Shown: positions 36,457 through 46,035 of the stretch, one piece after another
How the letters are laid out: each line of letters begins with the position of its first letter
Numbering within the stretch: the first letter of the stretch is position 1
Assembly: GCA_003149065.1 (NCBI GenBank)
Contig: QGFZ01000001.1
Location: 124,001 to 188,000 of the forward strand
Direction: 5' to 3'
Source of the DNA: Ruminococcaceae bacterium R-25
Lineage (GTDB): Bacteria; Bacillota; Clostridia; Saccharofermentanales; Saccharofermentanaceae
Length of the DNA stretch: 64,000 bases
Notes under the pieces: model-generated
The model's input: only the letters and a program-made list of their open reading frames with translations
The model's database searches: none
What the model was told of the DNA's origin: nothing
Program-made: the position numbers and the translations under genes

Positions 36457-38562
36457 ATGAAGTTTTCAAGGGGAGTTGTTAAAAGCCGTATTGCAATACT
36501 GATACTGGCTTTGATCCTCATGGTGCCGTCAGTTATCGGCATGGTAAAGACCAGAGTCAATTACGACATGCTCACTTATCTGCCTTCAGACATGGAGACG
36601 GTAAAGGGCCAGAATGAACTGCTCAAAGACTTCAACAAGGGCGCTTTTACGTTCCTTATTTTCGAAAATATGCCTGATAAGGATGTAGCTGCCCTTAAAG
36701 AAAAAGTCGAAAAGATCGAACATGTCGACACTGTTCTCTGGTACGATTCTGTCGCTGATCTTTCCATGCCGAAAGAATTTCTGCCTGAAGACATTTATAA
36801 AGCGTTTAACAGCGGGAACTCAACGATGATGGCTGTATTCTTTGACACCGGCACGTCTGATGACCGCACGATGAGTGCTGTTAAGGAGATAAGAAAGGTC
36901 TGCGGAGAGCAGTGCTTTATATCCGGCATGACAGCGCTCGTTGTCGATCTTAAGGATCTGTGCGAAAAAGAAGAGCCTATTTATGTAGGTCTTGCTGTTG
37001 CACTATCATGCGTTGCAATGCTTCTTTTCCTGGACAGCTGGCTCGTGCCTTTTGTGTTCCTGGCATCTATCGGTGCGATGATATTGATGAATCTGGGATC
37101 AAACTATTTTCTTGGAGAGATTTCTTATATCACAAAAGCATTGTCCGCAGTCTTGCAGCTGGCAGTTACAATGGACTACTCGATATTCCTCTGGCACAGC
37201 TATAACGAGGAGCTTGCGACTAATGACGATCACAAGGAAGCTATGGCTCTTGCTATCAGGAAAACTCTTACAAGCGTTGTAGGAAGTTCCGTCACTACTA
37301 TAGCGGGCTTTGTAGCATTGTGCTTCATGACTTTCACATTGGGAAGAGACTTGGGTATTGTAATGGCTAAGGGTGTTGTCCTCGGAGTTATAGGCTGCGT
37401 AACTTTGCTGCCGTCTCTGATCCTTATTTTCGATAAGCCCCTTCAAAAGACAAGACACAGATCGCTTATTCCTGATTCGAAGTCTTTTTCGAAAAAGCTG
37501 ATCAAGATCTTCCCGGTATTCCTGATAATCTTTGCGGTCCTTATCACACCTGCTTACTATGGTTATAGAAAAGCGAACAAAGAAGTCTATTACAACATAG
37601 CAGAGACACTGCCGGAAGATATGAATTACATCATATCCACGACAAAGCTCAATGAAGAGTATGGTGTGGGCGCAACGCACATGGTTCTCGTAAGATCCGA
37701 TCTGGAAGCTGACAGTGTGCGTTCCATGACAGAACAGATAAAGAGCGTTAATGGTGTTAAGTATGTGCTGAGCCTGGAGTCGCTCATAGGATCAAGAATA
37801 CCGGAAGATCTGATTCCTGACAGGCTAACATCAGCGCTTAAGAGCGAGAATTGGGAGTTGATGCTGATAGGCTCCGAATACGGCGTAGCGACTGATGAGA
37901 TCAACAGCCAGATCGATGTTATCAACGGAATAGTAAAGAAATACGACAGCAATGGACTGGTCATTGGCGAGGGCCCTTGCACAAAGGATATGATCGAGAC
38001 TACTGACCGCGACTTCAAGGTCGTAACTGCAGTTTCAGTCCTTGCAATTTTCCTGATCATCCTGTTTGTCGAAAAGAGTATTTCTCTGCCTTTGATCCTG
38101 ATTTCCGTCATCGAGCTCGGAATATTCATCAATCTTGGACTTCCGCATTATCTGGGACAGAGCATGGCATTTATTACCCCTATCTGCATCAGCACGATCC
38201 AGCTCGGTGCGACTGTCGACTATGCGATCTTAATGACGACAAGATACAAGACCGAAAGGATCGCAGGACATGACAAAAAGGAGTCTGTCTGGACTGCGCT
38301 TTATACATCGATACCTTCGATCATCGTATCGGGAATGGGACTTTTCGCAGCAACGTTCGGAGTAGCCTTGTATTCCGACATCGAGATGATCAGCTCGATG
38401 TGCATGCTGATGGCAAGAGGCGCGGTTATAAGCATGCTGCTCGTAATCTTTGTTTTGCCTGCAATGTTCATGCTCTTTGACGGCGTCATATGCAAAACGA
38501 CGGTCGGAATGACTCATATCAACAGTGTTAAAAAAGCTAAGGAGGCATTAATTCATGGATAA
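36457..38562 (+). CDS. MMPL/RND family transporter
   Basis: A 701-residue membrane transporter made of two similar halves, each with one N-terminal helix, an extracytoplasmic domain and five clustered helices. The Asp-Tyr pair of the proton relay is present in both halves (VTMDYSIFLW and ATVDYAILMT). The Gram-positive MMPL group exports lipids or hydrophobic compounds. Its start is 16 bp after DUF308, and its end overlaps the heptad-repeat gene by 8 bp, which suggests a functional pair. Confidence 0.9.
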   Translation: MKFSRGVVKSRIAILILALILMVPSVIGMVKTRVNYDMLTYLPSDMETVKGQNELLKDFNKGAFTFLIFENMPDKDVAALKEKVEKIEHVDTVLWYDSVADLSMPKEFLPEDIYKAFNSGNSTMMAVFFDTGTSDDRTMSAVKEIRKVCGEQCFISGMTALVVDLKDLCEKEEPIYVGLAVALSCVAMLLFLDSWLVPFVFLASIGAMILMNLGSNYFLGEISYITKALSAVLQLAVTMDYSIFLWHSYNEELATNDDHKEAMALAIRKTLTSVVGSSVTTIAGFVALCFMTFTLGRDLGIVMAKGVVLGVIGCVTLLPSLILIFDKPLQKTRHRSLIPDSKSFSKKLIKIFPVFLIIFAVLITPAYYGYRKANKEVYYNIAETLPEDMNYIISTTKLNEEYGVGATHMVLVRSDLEADSVRSMTEQIKSVNGVKYVLSLESLIGSRIPEDLIPDRLTSALKSENWELMLIGSEYGVATDEINSQIDVINGIVKKYDSNGLVIGEGPCTKDMIETTDRDFKVVTAVSVLAIFLIILFVEKSISLPLILISVIELGIFINLGLPHYLGQSMAFITPICISTIQLGATVDYAILMTTRYKTERIAGHDKKESVWTALYTSIPSIIVSGMGLFAATFGVALYSDIEMISSMCMLMARGAVISMLLVIFVLPAMFMLFDGVICKTTVGMTHINSVKKAKEALIHG

Positions 38563-40783
38563 GTTGGCTGAAAAAGCGGTAGCTCTTGGTGTTTGTTTAT
38601 CGGTATGTTTCGGTGTAGCAGGAATATGCTATGCCAAGACAAGAGATGAGGAACCTTTATTGGAACCTGAGGTAAGTGAACCTGTTCAGGAAGATGTGAA
38701 AACACCTTCAAAGACAGCAGATGTTAACATTAAGGATGAGACTGTTTATGTTCTCGCTAATTCTGACGGAACAGTCAAAAAAGTAATCGTCAGCGATTGG
38801 ATAAAGAATGCAAAAGCCGATAATGAGATCATCGACGATACAAAACTTACCGACATCAAGAATGTTAAAGGCAACGAAACGTATTCTATAAACGGAGATC
38901 ACATGAAAGTGTGGGATGCCGAAGGTAACGATATCTACTATCAGGGAAGCACGGCGAAAGCACTCCCTGTTGATGTCAGCGTTTCATATAAGCTTGACGG
39001 TAAGACCATGTCAGCAAAAGAGATTGCAGGAAAGAGCGGCAGGGTAACTATCAGATTCGACTATAAGAACAACCAGTATGAGATGGTCGATATCGGCGGA
39101 AAGAAAGAGAAAATATATGTGCCTTTTGCAATGCTTACCGGAATCGAACTGGATGACGATAAGTTCAGCAATGTGGAAGTCACGAACGGCAAGGTGGTAA
39201 ATGACGGAACAAGGACTGTTGTAGCAGGCCTTGCATTCCCCGGCCTTCAGGATAATCTTGCTATCAGCAAAGATAAGCTCGAGATTCCTGATTATGTCGA
39301 GATCACAGCGGATGTTAAAGATTTCAGCCTTGGTATGACAGTAACCATCGCGACTAACGATCTTTTCAATGAGCTTGATGCAGATAAGCTCAATGAAGAC
39401 GAAGTCAGAGATTCGATGAATAGCCTCACAGATGCAATGGATAAGCTTTTAGACGGTTCTTCAAAGCTTTATGGCGGATTGGATACTTTGCTCAGTAAAT
39501 CCAAAGAACTTGTTGACGGCATCGATAAGCTTGCTGAGGGAGCAAAAGAGTTAAGAGACGGCGCAGCATCGCTTGATGACGGTACAGGGAAGATCAAGTC
39601 CGGTATAAGCGAGCTTTCAAATGGCCTCAATACTTTATCTTCAAAGAGCGATGATCTTACAGGCGGAGCAAAGCAGGTATTCAATTCGCTTCTTGATACT
39701 GCAACAAAGCAGATACAGGCAGCCGGAATATCAATCCCGAAGCTCACTATCTCCAATTATTCACAGGTGCTGAATAAGGTTATCGATTCTTTAGATGAGA
39801 CGAATGTTTATAACCAGGCCCTTGATTCTGTAAGCAAGGCGGTCGAAGCCAACAGGGATAAGATCACTGAAAAGGTAACGGAGACTGTTGAAGACCAGGT
39901 TAAAACAAAAGTTACACAGGCAACAAAAGAGAAAGTTGCTTCAGGTGTGGAAGCCGGCATAAGAACCCAGGTTACGGCAGGCGTTATCGAAGCTTCTTTG
40001 GGAATGAGCAAGGAAGAATACGATGCTGCAGTTGAAGCAGGTAATATAACTGAAGAAGTACAATCTCAGATCGATGCTGCTATCGAAGCTAAGATGTCAT
40101 CTGATGAGATCACGGCAAAGATCGACGGCATGGTCAAAGAAATGATGTCCGCAGATGAGACCGTTTCTGCTATCGATGCTGCAGTTGAGGATCAGATGAA
40201 GTCTGACGCTGTCAAAAAGACAATCTCTGACAATGTTGAGATTCAGATCAAAAAGGCAATTGCCGATAACATGGCATCAGATGCTGTGCAGAATAAGCTC
40301 AAAGAAGCTTCCGAAGGATCAAAGCAGATCATTTCAGTTAAGACCTCTCTTGACAGTTTCAATGCATTTTATCTTGGTGTTATTGCATATACTGACGGAG
40401 TAGATTCAGCAGCCAAGGGCGCATCAAAACTGTCATCAGGAGCAACGGAACTTAAAGCCGGAACTGAGAAGCTTAAGAGTGGTTCAGCCCAGCTCTACGA
40501 TGGCGCGCTTAAGATAAAAGACGGTGTTCCTGCCCTGGTTGACGGTGTGTCGAAACTTAAGGACGGTTCCATGAAGCTTTCTGACGGTCTGGATAAGCTT
40601 AATAAAGAGGGCATAAGCAAGATTGTAGACCTCGTTGACGGTGATATTGGCAATACTTTAGACCGTTTGAAGGCCACTGTCGATGTATCGAAAAAGTATA
40701 AGAGTTTCTCCGGAATCAGTGATGATATGGATGGTGAAGTTAAGCTGATCTACCGTACAGAGGAGATAAAGTCTGAAGCCTGA
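38555..40783 (+). CDS. Secreted Leu/Gly heptad-repeat protein (YhgE-like extracytoplasmic region)
   Basis: A 742-residue protein with an N-terminal signal-like helix (about 8-27), a beta-rich region to about residue 270, and two blocks of xxxLxxG heptads (LLDGSSKLYGGLDTL..., and near the C terminus LKAGTEKLKSGSAQLYDG...). Between the blocks lies a long Ala/Glu/Lys coiled coil. Such heptads occur in YhgE/Pip-type and MMPL-associated proteins. Unlike YhgE it has no C-terminal membrane domain, so it probably works with the adjacent MMPL transporter (8-bp overlap) as its external part. The RBS is AAGGAGG. Confidence 0.78.
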   Translation: MDKLAEKAVALGVCLSVCFGVAGICYAKTRDEEPLLEPEVSEPVQEDVKTPSKTADVNIKDETVYVLANSDGTVKKVIVSDWIKNAKADNEIIDDTKLTDIKNVKGNETYSINGDHMKVWDAEGNDIYYQGSTAKALPVDVSVSYKLDGKTMSAKEIAGKSGRVTIRFDYKNNQYEMVDIGGKKEKIYVPFAMLTGIELDDDKFSNVEVTNGKVVNDGTRTVVAGLAFPGLQDNLAISKDKLEIPDYVEITADVKDFSLGMTVTIATNDLFNELDADKLNEDEVRDSMNSLTDAMDKLLDGSSKLYGGLDTLLSKSKELVDGIDKLAEGAKELRDGAASLDDGTGKIKSGISELSNGLNTLSSKSDDLTGGAKQVFNSLLDTATKQIQAAGISIPKLTISNYSQVLNKVIDSLDETNVYNQALDSVSKAVEANRDKITEKVTETVEDQVKTKVTQATKEKVASGVEAGIRTQVTAGVIEASLGMSKEEYDAAVEAGNITEEVQSQIDAAIEAKMSSDEITAKIDGMVKEMMSADETVSAIDAAVEDQMKSDAVKKTISDNVEIQIKKAIADNMASDAVQNKLKEASEGSKQIISVKTSLDSFNAFYLGVIAYTDGVDSAAKGASKLSSGATELKAGTEKLKSGSAQLYDGALKIKDGVPALVDGVSKLKDGSMKLSDGLDKLNKEGISKIVDLVDGDIGNTLDRLKATVDVSKKYKSFSGISDDMDGEVKLIYRTEEIKSEA

Positions 40784-40814
40784 TCAGAAACGGTTTTGTT
40801 CATATGAATGAAAA

Positions 40815-40847
40815 AAGGTCCCTGGGTTTGAATGACTCAGGGACCTT
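40815..40847. terminator. Hairpin with T-tract on the minus strand only
   Basis: A perfect 10-bp stem (40815-40824 with 40838-40847) around a 13-nt loop. The plus strand has AAAAAA before it and only TT after it, so the poly-U would follow the stem on the minus strand. It lies where a terminator of the preceding operon is expected, but it is oriented for leftward transcription. The -35 box of the next promoter is inside the loop. Confidence 0.55.
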
Positions 40848-40857
40848 GTAGTATAAT
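40828..40857 (+). promoter_or_regulatory. Promoter of the panT-coaX operon
   Basis: TTGAAT (40828-40833), an 18-bp spacer, and a perfect TATAAT (40852-40857). The -35 overlaps the loop and right arm of the hairpin at 40815-40847. A transcript starting near 40864 has a leader of about 143 nt. Confidence 0.6.
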
Positions 40858-40863
40858 CCCAAT

Positions 40864-41006
40864 CGGCTGAAAGCTTTCTTTATGTTAAGATGCCTTATTA
40901 ACGCAGATATCCGTATGGAATCTGACGGAGGGTCTTTAAAGTCAGCAAAGAAGCCGCGTAATTGTATCCTCGCAAGAGGAATAATAACTTAAAGGAGGAT
41001 TTTGTT
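40864..41006 (+). promoter_or_regulatory. Structured leader candidate before the PanT-like gene
   Basis: About 143 nt between the predicted start and the ATG. It holds a small TCCGT/ACGGA hairpin (about 40907-40926) and an ATCCTC-GCAA-GAGG hairpin with a GNRA loop just before the AAAGGAGG RBS. I cannot match it to a known riboswitch class. It could be an uncharacterised regulatory leader or plain UTR. Confidence 0.3.
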
Positions 41007-41621
41007 ATGTCAAAGCAAAATCGCAGTTCAAAGACCAAGACCATAGCGCTTCTTGGCATCCTTACGGGACTTATCATCTTAATGGCTTTCACACCCGTAG
41101 GATATCTCAGAGTCGGAGTTGTCTCCATCTCATTTCTCATGATCCCCGTTGCAGTCGGCAGTCTTGCCAAGGGTCCCTGGGCCGGTGCGGCTTTGGGAAC
41201 GGTATTCGGCATTACGAGCTTTGTACAGTGCTTCGGAATGGATGCTTTCGGAACATATCTGGCATCCAAGAATGTGTTCTTTACATTCGTCATGTGTGTC
41301 GTATGCAGAGCACTGGCAGGTTTATGCGCAGGCTTTATCTACAAGCTCATTACCAAGTTGACTAAGAACGTTCTGGTCAGATCTTCTCTGACGGGCCTTT
41401 CGGCTGCACTTTTCAACACTGTATTTTTTGTAAGTGCCCTGATCCTTCTTTTCGGTAAGGCAGTAGTAAGTGAGGCTACAGGACTCAGTGCCGAGCTCAC
41501 GTTCTTTGCGCTCTTTGCTGCAATCGTAGGAATCAATGCTGTTCTTGAGGCTATTGCTTCATTCATCGTTACAGGCGCTGTAGGAACTGCGCTTTTCAAG
41601 GCTAAGCTCATCGAAGATTAA
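41007..41621 (+). CDS. ECF transporter S component, probably pantothenate-specific
   Basis: A 204-residue membrane protein with five to six helices and the substrate-binding-subunit look of energy-coupling-factor transporters (VGVVSISFLMIPVAVGSL, then a polar GITSFVQCFG). The gene directly downstream is pantothenate kinase (15 bp gap), so pantothenate (PanT type) is the likely ligand. The shared ATPase/T module is not in this window. ATG 41007 is fixed by AAAGGAGG; an upstream in-frame start at 40962 is rejected. Confidence 0.8.
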   Translation: MSKQNRSSKTKTIALLGILTGLIILMAFTPVGYLRVGVVSISFLMIPVAVGSLAKGPWAGAALGTVFGITSFVQCFGMDAFGTYLASKNVFFTFVMCVVCRALAGLCAGFIYKLITKLTKNVLVRSSLTGLSAALFNTVFFVSALILLFGKAVVSEATGLSAELTFFALFAAIVGINAVLEAIASFIVTGAVGTALFKAKLIED

Positions 41622-41636
41622 CAGGAGGGAAGAACT

Positions 41637-42407
41637 ATGGTACTTGCAATCGACATCGGAAACACACATATCCTTTTAGGTTGTTTTGAAGACCGTAAGA
41701 TCCTTTTTAAAGAACTCTTATCGACTGACAGGTCCTATACGGATCTGGAATATGCTTCGCTTATTAAGTCGGCATTGGAGTTTAACGGCGCTTCTTTCGA
41801 TCAGATCGAAGGTGCCATAGTTTCTTCCGTTGTTCCTTCCGTTACGGGAACGATAAAGATCGCAATCGAGAGGTTTGCTCAAGTCACTCCGGTCGTTGTG
41901 GGCCCGGGCGTTAAGACAGGCCTTAAGATCAAGATAGATAATCCTGCCCAGTTAGGCAGTGACCTTGTTGTTTCAGCTGTTGCAGGTATTAAGGAGTATG
42001 GTGTCCCCCAGATCAATATCTATATGGGCACAGCAACGGCATTTTCGCTCATCGACAGCGAAAAGACTTTCCTCGGAACATCTATAGGCGCAGGCATGGG
42101 GATTGCCGCAGAAGCATTGAGCAGCAAGACATCCCAGCTCCCGAACGTCGCGTTTGAGACGCCTAAGAAGGTAATAGGAACAAATACGGTAGACAGCATG
42201 AAGAGCGGTTTGATATGCCAGAATGCCGCGCTGATAGACGGCATGATCGACAGGATCGAGGAAGAATACGGCGATAAATGCGTTATCGTAGCTACCGGAA
42301 GATATGCTTCTATTGTCACTCCTTTGTGCAGACATAAGGTTATCTGTGACATGGAGTTGATTTTGAAAGGTTTGATAGAGGTCTACTTCAAAAATTGTAG
42401 CAATTGA
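41637..42407 (+). CDS. coaX: Type III pantothenate kinase
   Basis: The first step of coenzyme A synthesis. 256 residues, ASKHA fold, with the phosphate loop DIGNTHILLG, a conserved pantothenate-site Gly-Pro-Gly (VVGPGVKTG), and an adenosine-type MGTATAFSLID where most homologues have DxGTATT. The RBS AGGAGGG precedes the ATG. Forms an operon with the PanT-like transporter. Confidence 0.93.
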   Translation: MVLAIDIGNTHILLGCFEDRKILFKELLSTDRSYTDLEYASLIKSALEFNGASFDQIEGAIVSSVVPSVTGTIKIAIERFAQVTPVVVGPGVKTGLKIKIDNPAQLGSDLVVSAVAGIKEYGVPQINIYMGTATAFSLIDSEKTFLGTSIGAGMGIAAEALSSKTSQLPNVAFETPKKVIGTNTVDSMKSGLICQNAALIDGMIDRIEEEYGDKCVIVATGRYASIVTPLCRHKVICDMELILKGLIEVYFKNCSN

Positions 42408-42415
42408 CAATTTTT
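42390..42415 (+). terminator. AT-rich hairpin at the end of coaX
   Basis: AAAAATTGT (42390-42398) and ACAATTTTT (42407-42415) form a 9-bp stem across the coaX stop codon, ending in a T-run. It is weak because it has few G-C pairs. A TTGACA at 42404-42409 overlaps it and may be a -35 for the next gene. Confidence 0.5.
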
Positions 42416-42506
42416 GCATTTATCACCTATTTTTTACATATGTTTAACACATAGACCGCTTTCCATAGTAAAATATAAGGGATATTTTATTTTTGGAGGG
42501 AGCGTT

Positions 42507-45500
42507 ATGAATAGCGATAACTCTAAAAGAGCCCTTACTTTCGACGAGCTCGCTTCAGCGCTCGCGAAGGACTATGAGAGCATTTATGTAATTAATTCTG
42601 CTGATGACAGCTATGTTGAATATGTAACTGACGTTGAGCATAAGAAACTTACAGTCAGAGACCAGGGTGAGAACTTCTATAAGGCTGTAATCAAGAATTG
42701 CCATGAACTGGTCTATCCGGATGACCAGGAGCGCTTTCTTGAGTCTTTCAGAAAAGAAACAGTAACAGAAGTACTTAAGAACGGAAAATCATTTTCGCTC
42801 AATTACAGACTGGTTATTAACGGCGAGCCCCGCCATTATTCTCTTAAGACGATCAAAGGCGCTGATGACATGGTCATTATCGGTGTCAGGAATGTTGACG
42901 AACAAAGAAGAAGAGAACTTTCGAACGAAGAGAAGATGCTCACGTACAGCCGTATTGCCGGAGCCCTTGCGAGCCGTTACGAAGTCATCTATTACATAAA
43001 TATCAACAGCAATAAATATACGACATACAGTGCAAGCGAAGTATATGCACAGCTTGGCACTACGCGCCAGGGAACGGATTTCTTTACCGATACTATCTCT
43101 GATGTTAAGAAATACATCTTTAAAGATGACATCGATTATGTCCTGAACAGACTTGATAAAAAGAACCTTCTTACAAATCTTAAAGCGACCGGTACTGTTG
43201 CCCTTACATACAGGCAGCAACTGGGCGAAGGAATCAAGTACGTCTCATTAAATGCAGTCATTCCGAAAAACGATCCTACTCACATCGTTGTCGGTGTCCT
43301 TAATATTGATGCTCAGATGAAACGCGAGCAGTCGATCATCGAAGAAAACGAGCGTTTTAACCACGTTGCAATGGCTCTGGCTTCCAGATATGAAGTTATT
43401 TACCGTGTAAACGTTGAGACGAACGAGTACTACGAATTCAGTTCCAGCGACAAATATACAAAGCTCGAAGTGGGCAACAGGGGCGATGACTTTTTCGCTG
43501 ATTCACAGCGCAATATGAAGCGCGATATCTACGAAGAAGACTATCCCATGATGCAGGAAGCGATTAACAAGGAATATATCCTCGGACAGCTTGAACATTC
43601 GAATAAGATGTACCTGCATTACAGGCTGAATCTCGACGGGCGTCCGCAGTATGTATCTCTTGTCATCCTGCGTCTTGAAAAGGATGAAAAACACATCATA
43701 GTCGCACTCGAAAATGTTGACGAGACAAAGAGAAGAGAATTAGAGTTCGAAGCCAAGATCGGTTCTGCCATGGATCTGGCTAACAAGGATGCCCTGACCA
43801 ATGTCAAGAATAAGCATGCCTATGTTTCGGTAGAGTCTGCGATCGACGATCAGATAGCAAACGAGACAGAAGATCTCGAATTCGCTATTGCGGTCTGTGA
43901 TATCAACGGCCTTAAGCAGGTCAATGACGAGCAGGGCCACAGTGCGGGCGACGAGTATATCAAGGATGCCTGCAAGATCATCTGTGACGTGTTCGACCAC
44001 AGCCCTGTTTACCGTATCGGCGGCGATGAGTTCGTTATCATCTTAAGAGGACACGACTATGAAAACAGACAGGACCTTTTAAAGCGCTTCTATAACATTC
44101 AGGTCGAAAACAAGAGAAACGGTCTCGTCACTTTAGCTTATGGAATGTCGGAATATTTTCCGGAAAAAGATCTTAATGTCCAGGATGTTTTCGAGCGCGC
44201 CGATAACCTGATGTACGCGAACAAGAAGCGATTCAAAGACCAGCCTGTAAACGAAGATGCGATGGCAATAGAGAGCTATTCGTTCGTAAGGTTCTATGAG
44301 CTCTACGAGCAGCTCTTATCAGAGATGGTCAACTTCGATAAGCTCGATGTCGATCTTATCCAGCAGCTTTTAGGCAAGATCGGCAAGATGTTCAGACTGA
44401 GCAAGGGAATCACGAAAGTCTACCGTAATGCCAGGGAAGAGGCGATGGGTAAGGGTGACGTCTATATTCCTTTTGATAACCATGTCGAGGGATATGAGGT
44501 CCTGACAATAAGAGCCGTAACGAGCGTTATGTCCAGTGCTGTCTGCACGGTTTATATGGCTAACGACGAGGAGCCGTTAAGTCCTGAAGAACTCAATAAA
44601 GTCGAACTCGTTATGAGAACGGTAGTAAGCTTTGTCAGCCGTAACAGACTGAAGGATATCGTTTATGAGCTCGCTTATTACGATGAGAGCGGATACCCCA
44701 ATCTGAGGACGCTTAACCGTGAATTGGATAAGATCGTAAAAGAGAAAACTTTCGGCAGCATGATGGCTGTAAGATACAACTTAAGACATTTCTCTATCAT
44801 CAACCAGGAATTCGGCAGGGAAATGGGCGATGTTATCATCAAGAACCATTACGATAACCTCAAAAACATTCTTGGCGAGAACAGCCTGGTCGTAAGACTT
44901 GGCGGTGATAACTTTGTTGCCTTAGGTCCCAAAGAAAAAGCTAAAGAAGTTGCCGATTATCTTTTCGAGACAGTTATCAGAGTAGATGAGACCAGCAAAG
45001 TCAAGGTGCCTACCAGCGCCGGTATCTTTGTTCCTCCGGAAGGTTTCCTGCCTGAAAATCCCGGTGACATCATGGGCAAGATCATCAATGCTTACCGCGT
45101 TGCGCAAAACGGCGGCAGAAGCCACATCGTTTACTATACCGATGATCTTATGATGATCAAGCAGAAGTTCGCAAAGGTCCAGCAGCAGCTCTCGGACGCT
45201 CTTGCTAACGAGGAATTCATTCCGTACTATCAGCCGAAGGTCGATATAAATACAGGAAAGATAATCGGAGGCGAAGCTCTCTGCAGATGGTTCCGTAACG
45301 GTCAGATCATCCAGCCTGCTGATTTTATACCGGCATTGGAGCAGACAAGTGATATCTGCAAGTTAGACCTCTACATGCTTGAACAGGTCTGCAAAAACCA
45401 GAGGGCATGGCTTGACGGCGGTGAGGGCAGAAGACTCGTTCCGATGTCGATCAATTTCTCCAGAAAGCACATCATGAATCTCGAGATCCCTGACGTCATC

Positions 45501-45953
45501 GAAAAGATCCTCGATAAGTATCAGATCCCGCATGAAGCCATTGAGATCGAGTTTACTGAGACAACGACTGACGTTGAATTCAGTGACTTGAAGCGTGTCG
45601 TATCTTCACTCCACGAAAAGGGCATTTATGCTTCTGTTGACGATTTCGGTATCGGATTCTCATCGTTGAATCTTTTGAGAGATATTCCGTGGAAGACCAT
45701 AAAGATCGACAAGAGTTTCGTTCCTGAAGAAGGAGATGCGCCTGACAGTGAGAAGTGCATCATGTTCAAGATCGTTGTTCTGATGGCAAAGAGCCTTGGG
45801 TTCGATTGTATCGCAGAAGGCGTTGAGACCGAGTATCAGATCAAGATCATGAAAAAGTACGGATGTGATATCGCTCAGGGATATTACTACGATAAGCCGC
45901 TGCCCAAAGAAGAGTTTGAGGCAAGGCTCGTAACGAAACAGTACGATAAGTGA
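42507..45953 (+). CDS. c-di-GMP turnover protein: three PAS-like repeats, GGDEF, second GGDEF, EAL
   Basis: A 1148-residue cytoplasmic protein. Three tandem PAS-like repeats of about 137 residues start near 13, 149 and 287, sharing a core like ALASRYEVIYxxN. They are followed by an intact GGDEF domain (RIGGDEF, 505-509). A GAF-like stretch (about 590-750) precedes a second, degenerate GGDEF (GGDNF, 799-803). The EAL domain (EAL at 923-925) keeps DDFGIGFSSL, KIDKSF, EGVET and AQGYY, so phosphodiesterase activity is likely. The first GGDEF may make c-di-GMP; the second is probably regulatory. ATG 42507 is set by GGAGGG; a longer frame to 42414 has no RBS. It has no membrane helix. Confidence 0.92.
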   Translation: MNSDNSKRALTFDELASALAKDYESIYVINSADDSYVEYVTDVEHKKLTVRDQGENFYKAVIKNCHELVYPDDQERFLESFRKETVTEVLKNGKSFSLNYRLVINGEPRHYSLKTIKGADDMVIIGVRNVDEQRRRELSNEEKMLTYSRIAGALASRYEVIYYININSNKYTTYSASEVYAQLGTTRQGTDFFTDTISDVKKYIFKDDIDYVLNRLDKKNLLTNLKATGTVALTYRQQLGEGIKYVSLNAVIPKNDPTHIVVGVLNIDAQMKREQSIIEENERFNHVAMALASRYEVIYRVNVETNEYYEFSSSDKYTKLEVGNRGDDFFADSQRNMKRDIYEEDYPMMQEAINKEYILGQLEHSNKMYLHYRLNLDGRPQYVSLVILRLEKDEKHIIVALENVDETKRRELEFEAKIGSAMDLANKDALTNVKNKHAYVSVESAIDDQIANETEDLEFAIAVCDINGLKQVNDEQGHSAGDEYIKDACKIICDVFDHSPVYRIGGDEFVIILRGHDYENRQDLLKRFYNIQVENKRNGLVTLAYGMSEYFPEKDLNVQDVFERADNLMYANKKRFKDQPVNEDAMAIESYSFVRFYELYEQLLSEMVNFDKLDVDLIQQLLGKIGKMFRLSKGITKVYRNAREEAMGKGDVYIPFDNHVEGYEVLTIRAVTSVMSSAVCTVYMANDEEPLSPEELNKVELVMRTVVSFVSRNRLKDIVYELAYYDESGYPNLRTLNRELDKIVKEKTFGSMMAVRYNLRHFSIINQEFGREMGDVIIKNHYDNLKNILGENSLVVRLGGDNFVALGPKEKAKEVADYLFETVIRVDETSKVKVPTSAGIFVPPEGFLPENPGDIMGKIINAYRVAQNGGRSHIVYYTDDLMMIKQKFAKVQQQLSDALANEEFIPYYQPKVDINTGKIIGGEALCRWFRNGQIIQPADFIPALEQTSDICKLDLYMLEQVCKNQRAWLDGGEGRRLVPMSINFSRKHIMNLEIPDVIEKILDKYQIPHEAIEIEFTETTTDVEFSDLKRVVSSLHEKGIYASVDDFGIGFSSLNLLRDIPWKTIKIDKSFVPEEGDAPDSEKCIMFKIVVLMAKSLGFDCIAEGVETEYQIKIMKKYGCDIAQGYYYDKPLPKEEFEARLVTKQYDK

Positions 45954-45978
45954 TCGTTATCGAAAAAGTTTAATACAA

Positions 45979-46020
45979 AAAGGGTTACCTCTTTATCTGA
46001 GATAACCCTTTAATTTTGCT
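45979..46020. terminator. Bidirectional terminator between GGDEF/EAL gene and leuS
   Basis: AAAGGGTTA (45979-45987) pairs with TAACCCTTT (46003-46011), with A-rich sequence on the left and TAATTTTGCTTTT on the right. It serves the two converging genes. Confidence 0.8.
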
Positions 46021-46035
46021 TTTGTTTTTCGAAGA

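Noticed and set aside
42414-42506. 31-residue extension of the GGDEF/EAL protein
   Set aside because: It would begin in the promoter/terminator region; GGAGGG fixes the start at 42507.
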